A DNA stretch of 39,581 nucleotides from a virus: positions 1 through 39,581 of IMG/VR virus record IMGVR_UViG_3300031952_000049. One strand, given 5' to 3'. The position numbers and the translations under genes were made by a program. The notes beneath the pieces were generated by a model, which was not told where the DNA came from, did not search any database, and worked only from the letters and a program-made list of their open reading frames with translations. Numbering within the stretch: position 1 is the first letter of the stretch; every line of letters begins with the position of its first letter. Positions 39,536 through 39,581 of the stretch are shown piece after piece.

Positions 39536-39581
39536 TTGAAATTGTTTGTGAATTTTTATGGAGTTGAAATGCAGAAAGGCT
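39536..39581 (+). CDS. Possible start of a host gene (partial)
   Basis: From TTG at 39536 the frame reads LKLFVNFYGVEMQKG to the window end. AGAGG lies about eight bases upstream of the TTG, the only good Shine-Dalgarno-like spacing seen near a promoter here. An internal ATG at 39569 is an alternative start. Only 15 codons are visible, so no product can be named. Confidence 0.4.
   Translation, partial: MKLFVNFYGVEMQKG

Noticed and set aside
1-39581. Terminal redundancy of a circular or linear phage genome as the source of the 78-bp repeat
   Set aside because: The repeats are internal, with different sequence on both outer sides. The left side continues a gene and the right side carries a separate promoter, which fits host-phage junctions.
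1-39581. Recoded stop codons (TGA as glycine)
   Set aside because: Both YopX genes end at TGA with in-register overlaps to the next gene, TAG ends the integrase, and TAA ends most others. Long ORFs need no read-through.
1-39581. tRNA genes
   Set aside because: No cloverleaf with a GGTTCGAATCC-like T-arm was found, including at the att core, which is a protein-gene 3' end and not a tRNA.

Overview
The window holds an essentially complete integrated temperate bacteriophage of low G+C content, with a few bases of host DNA at each end. A perfect 78-bp direct repeat (50-127 and 39383-39460) marks the two attachment sites. The interior encodes a large serine integrase, small and large terminase subunits, an intein-containing portal protein, a scaffold, an N4-gp56-family major capsid protein, a lysis cassette and a 2201-residue internal virion protein. 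The capsid family, the very large internal protein and the absence of a tape-measure gene suggest a short-tailed (podovirus-like) virion. The standard genetic code works throughout, because TAA, TAG and TGA all serve as stops. This argues against hosts that read TGA as glycine. Clear Shine-Dalgarno sequences are almost absent, while TTGACA/TATAAT-type promoters are recognisable. The host cannot be named from this sequence; the amidase endolysin implies peptidoglycan.

Layout, left to right: the 3' end of a host gene fused to attL; the integrase (minus strand), whose last codons run through attL into host DNA; a short rightward operon of ChaB-like, zinc-ribbon, small terminase and small membrane proteins; then an almost unbroken leftward set of genes. 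Read in transcription order (right to left), that set is: an HTH gene, a 78-aa gene, a 0.45-kb candidate structured RNA, a ribbon-helix-helix regulator, a chain of overlapping micro-ORFs with two YopX proteins, an SSB-like protein, a VRR-NUC nuclease and the large terminase; the portal and scaffold; the capsid and a beta-helix decoration protein; a connector, two glycosyltransferase-methyltransferase fusions and fibre proteins; tail proteins and the giant internal protein; and the lysis genes. At the far right a divergent promoter drives a structured leader and a 53-aa gene whose 3' end is the att core, followed by host DNA with its own promoter.

The most interesting features are four. (1) The att core encodes the C-terminus of the host target protein and of a phage mini-paralog on one strand, and the C-terminus of the integrase on the other, so integration changes the integrase tail. 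(2) A family of about ten dispersed near-palindromes (CTTTAAACTGTTTAAA-like and ATTCACACAGTGTAAAG-like) sits at the head of each deduced transcription unit, with a small RHH protein as the candidate binder. (3) A roughly 450-nt non-coding region has at least eight potential helices and could be a large phage ornate RNA. (4) The fibre gene carries an exact in-frame 516-bp tandem duplication. No recognisable DNA polymerase, helicase, primase or replication initiator is present, so replication probably depends on the host.
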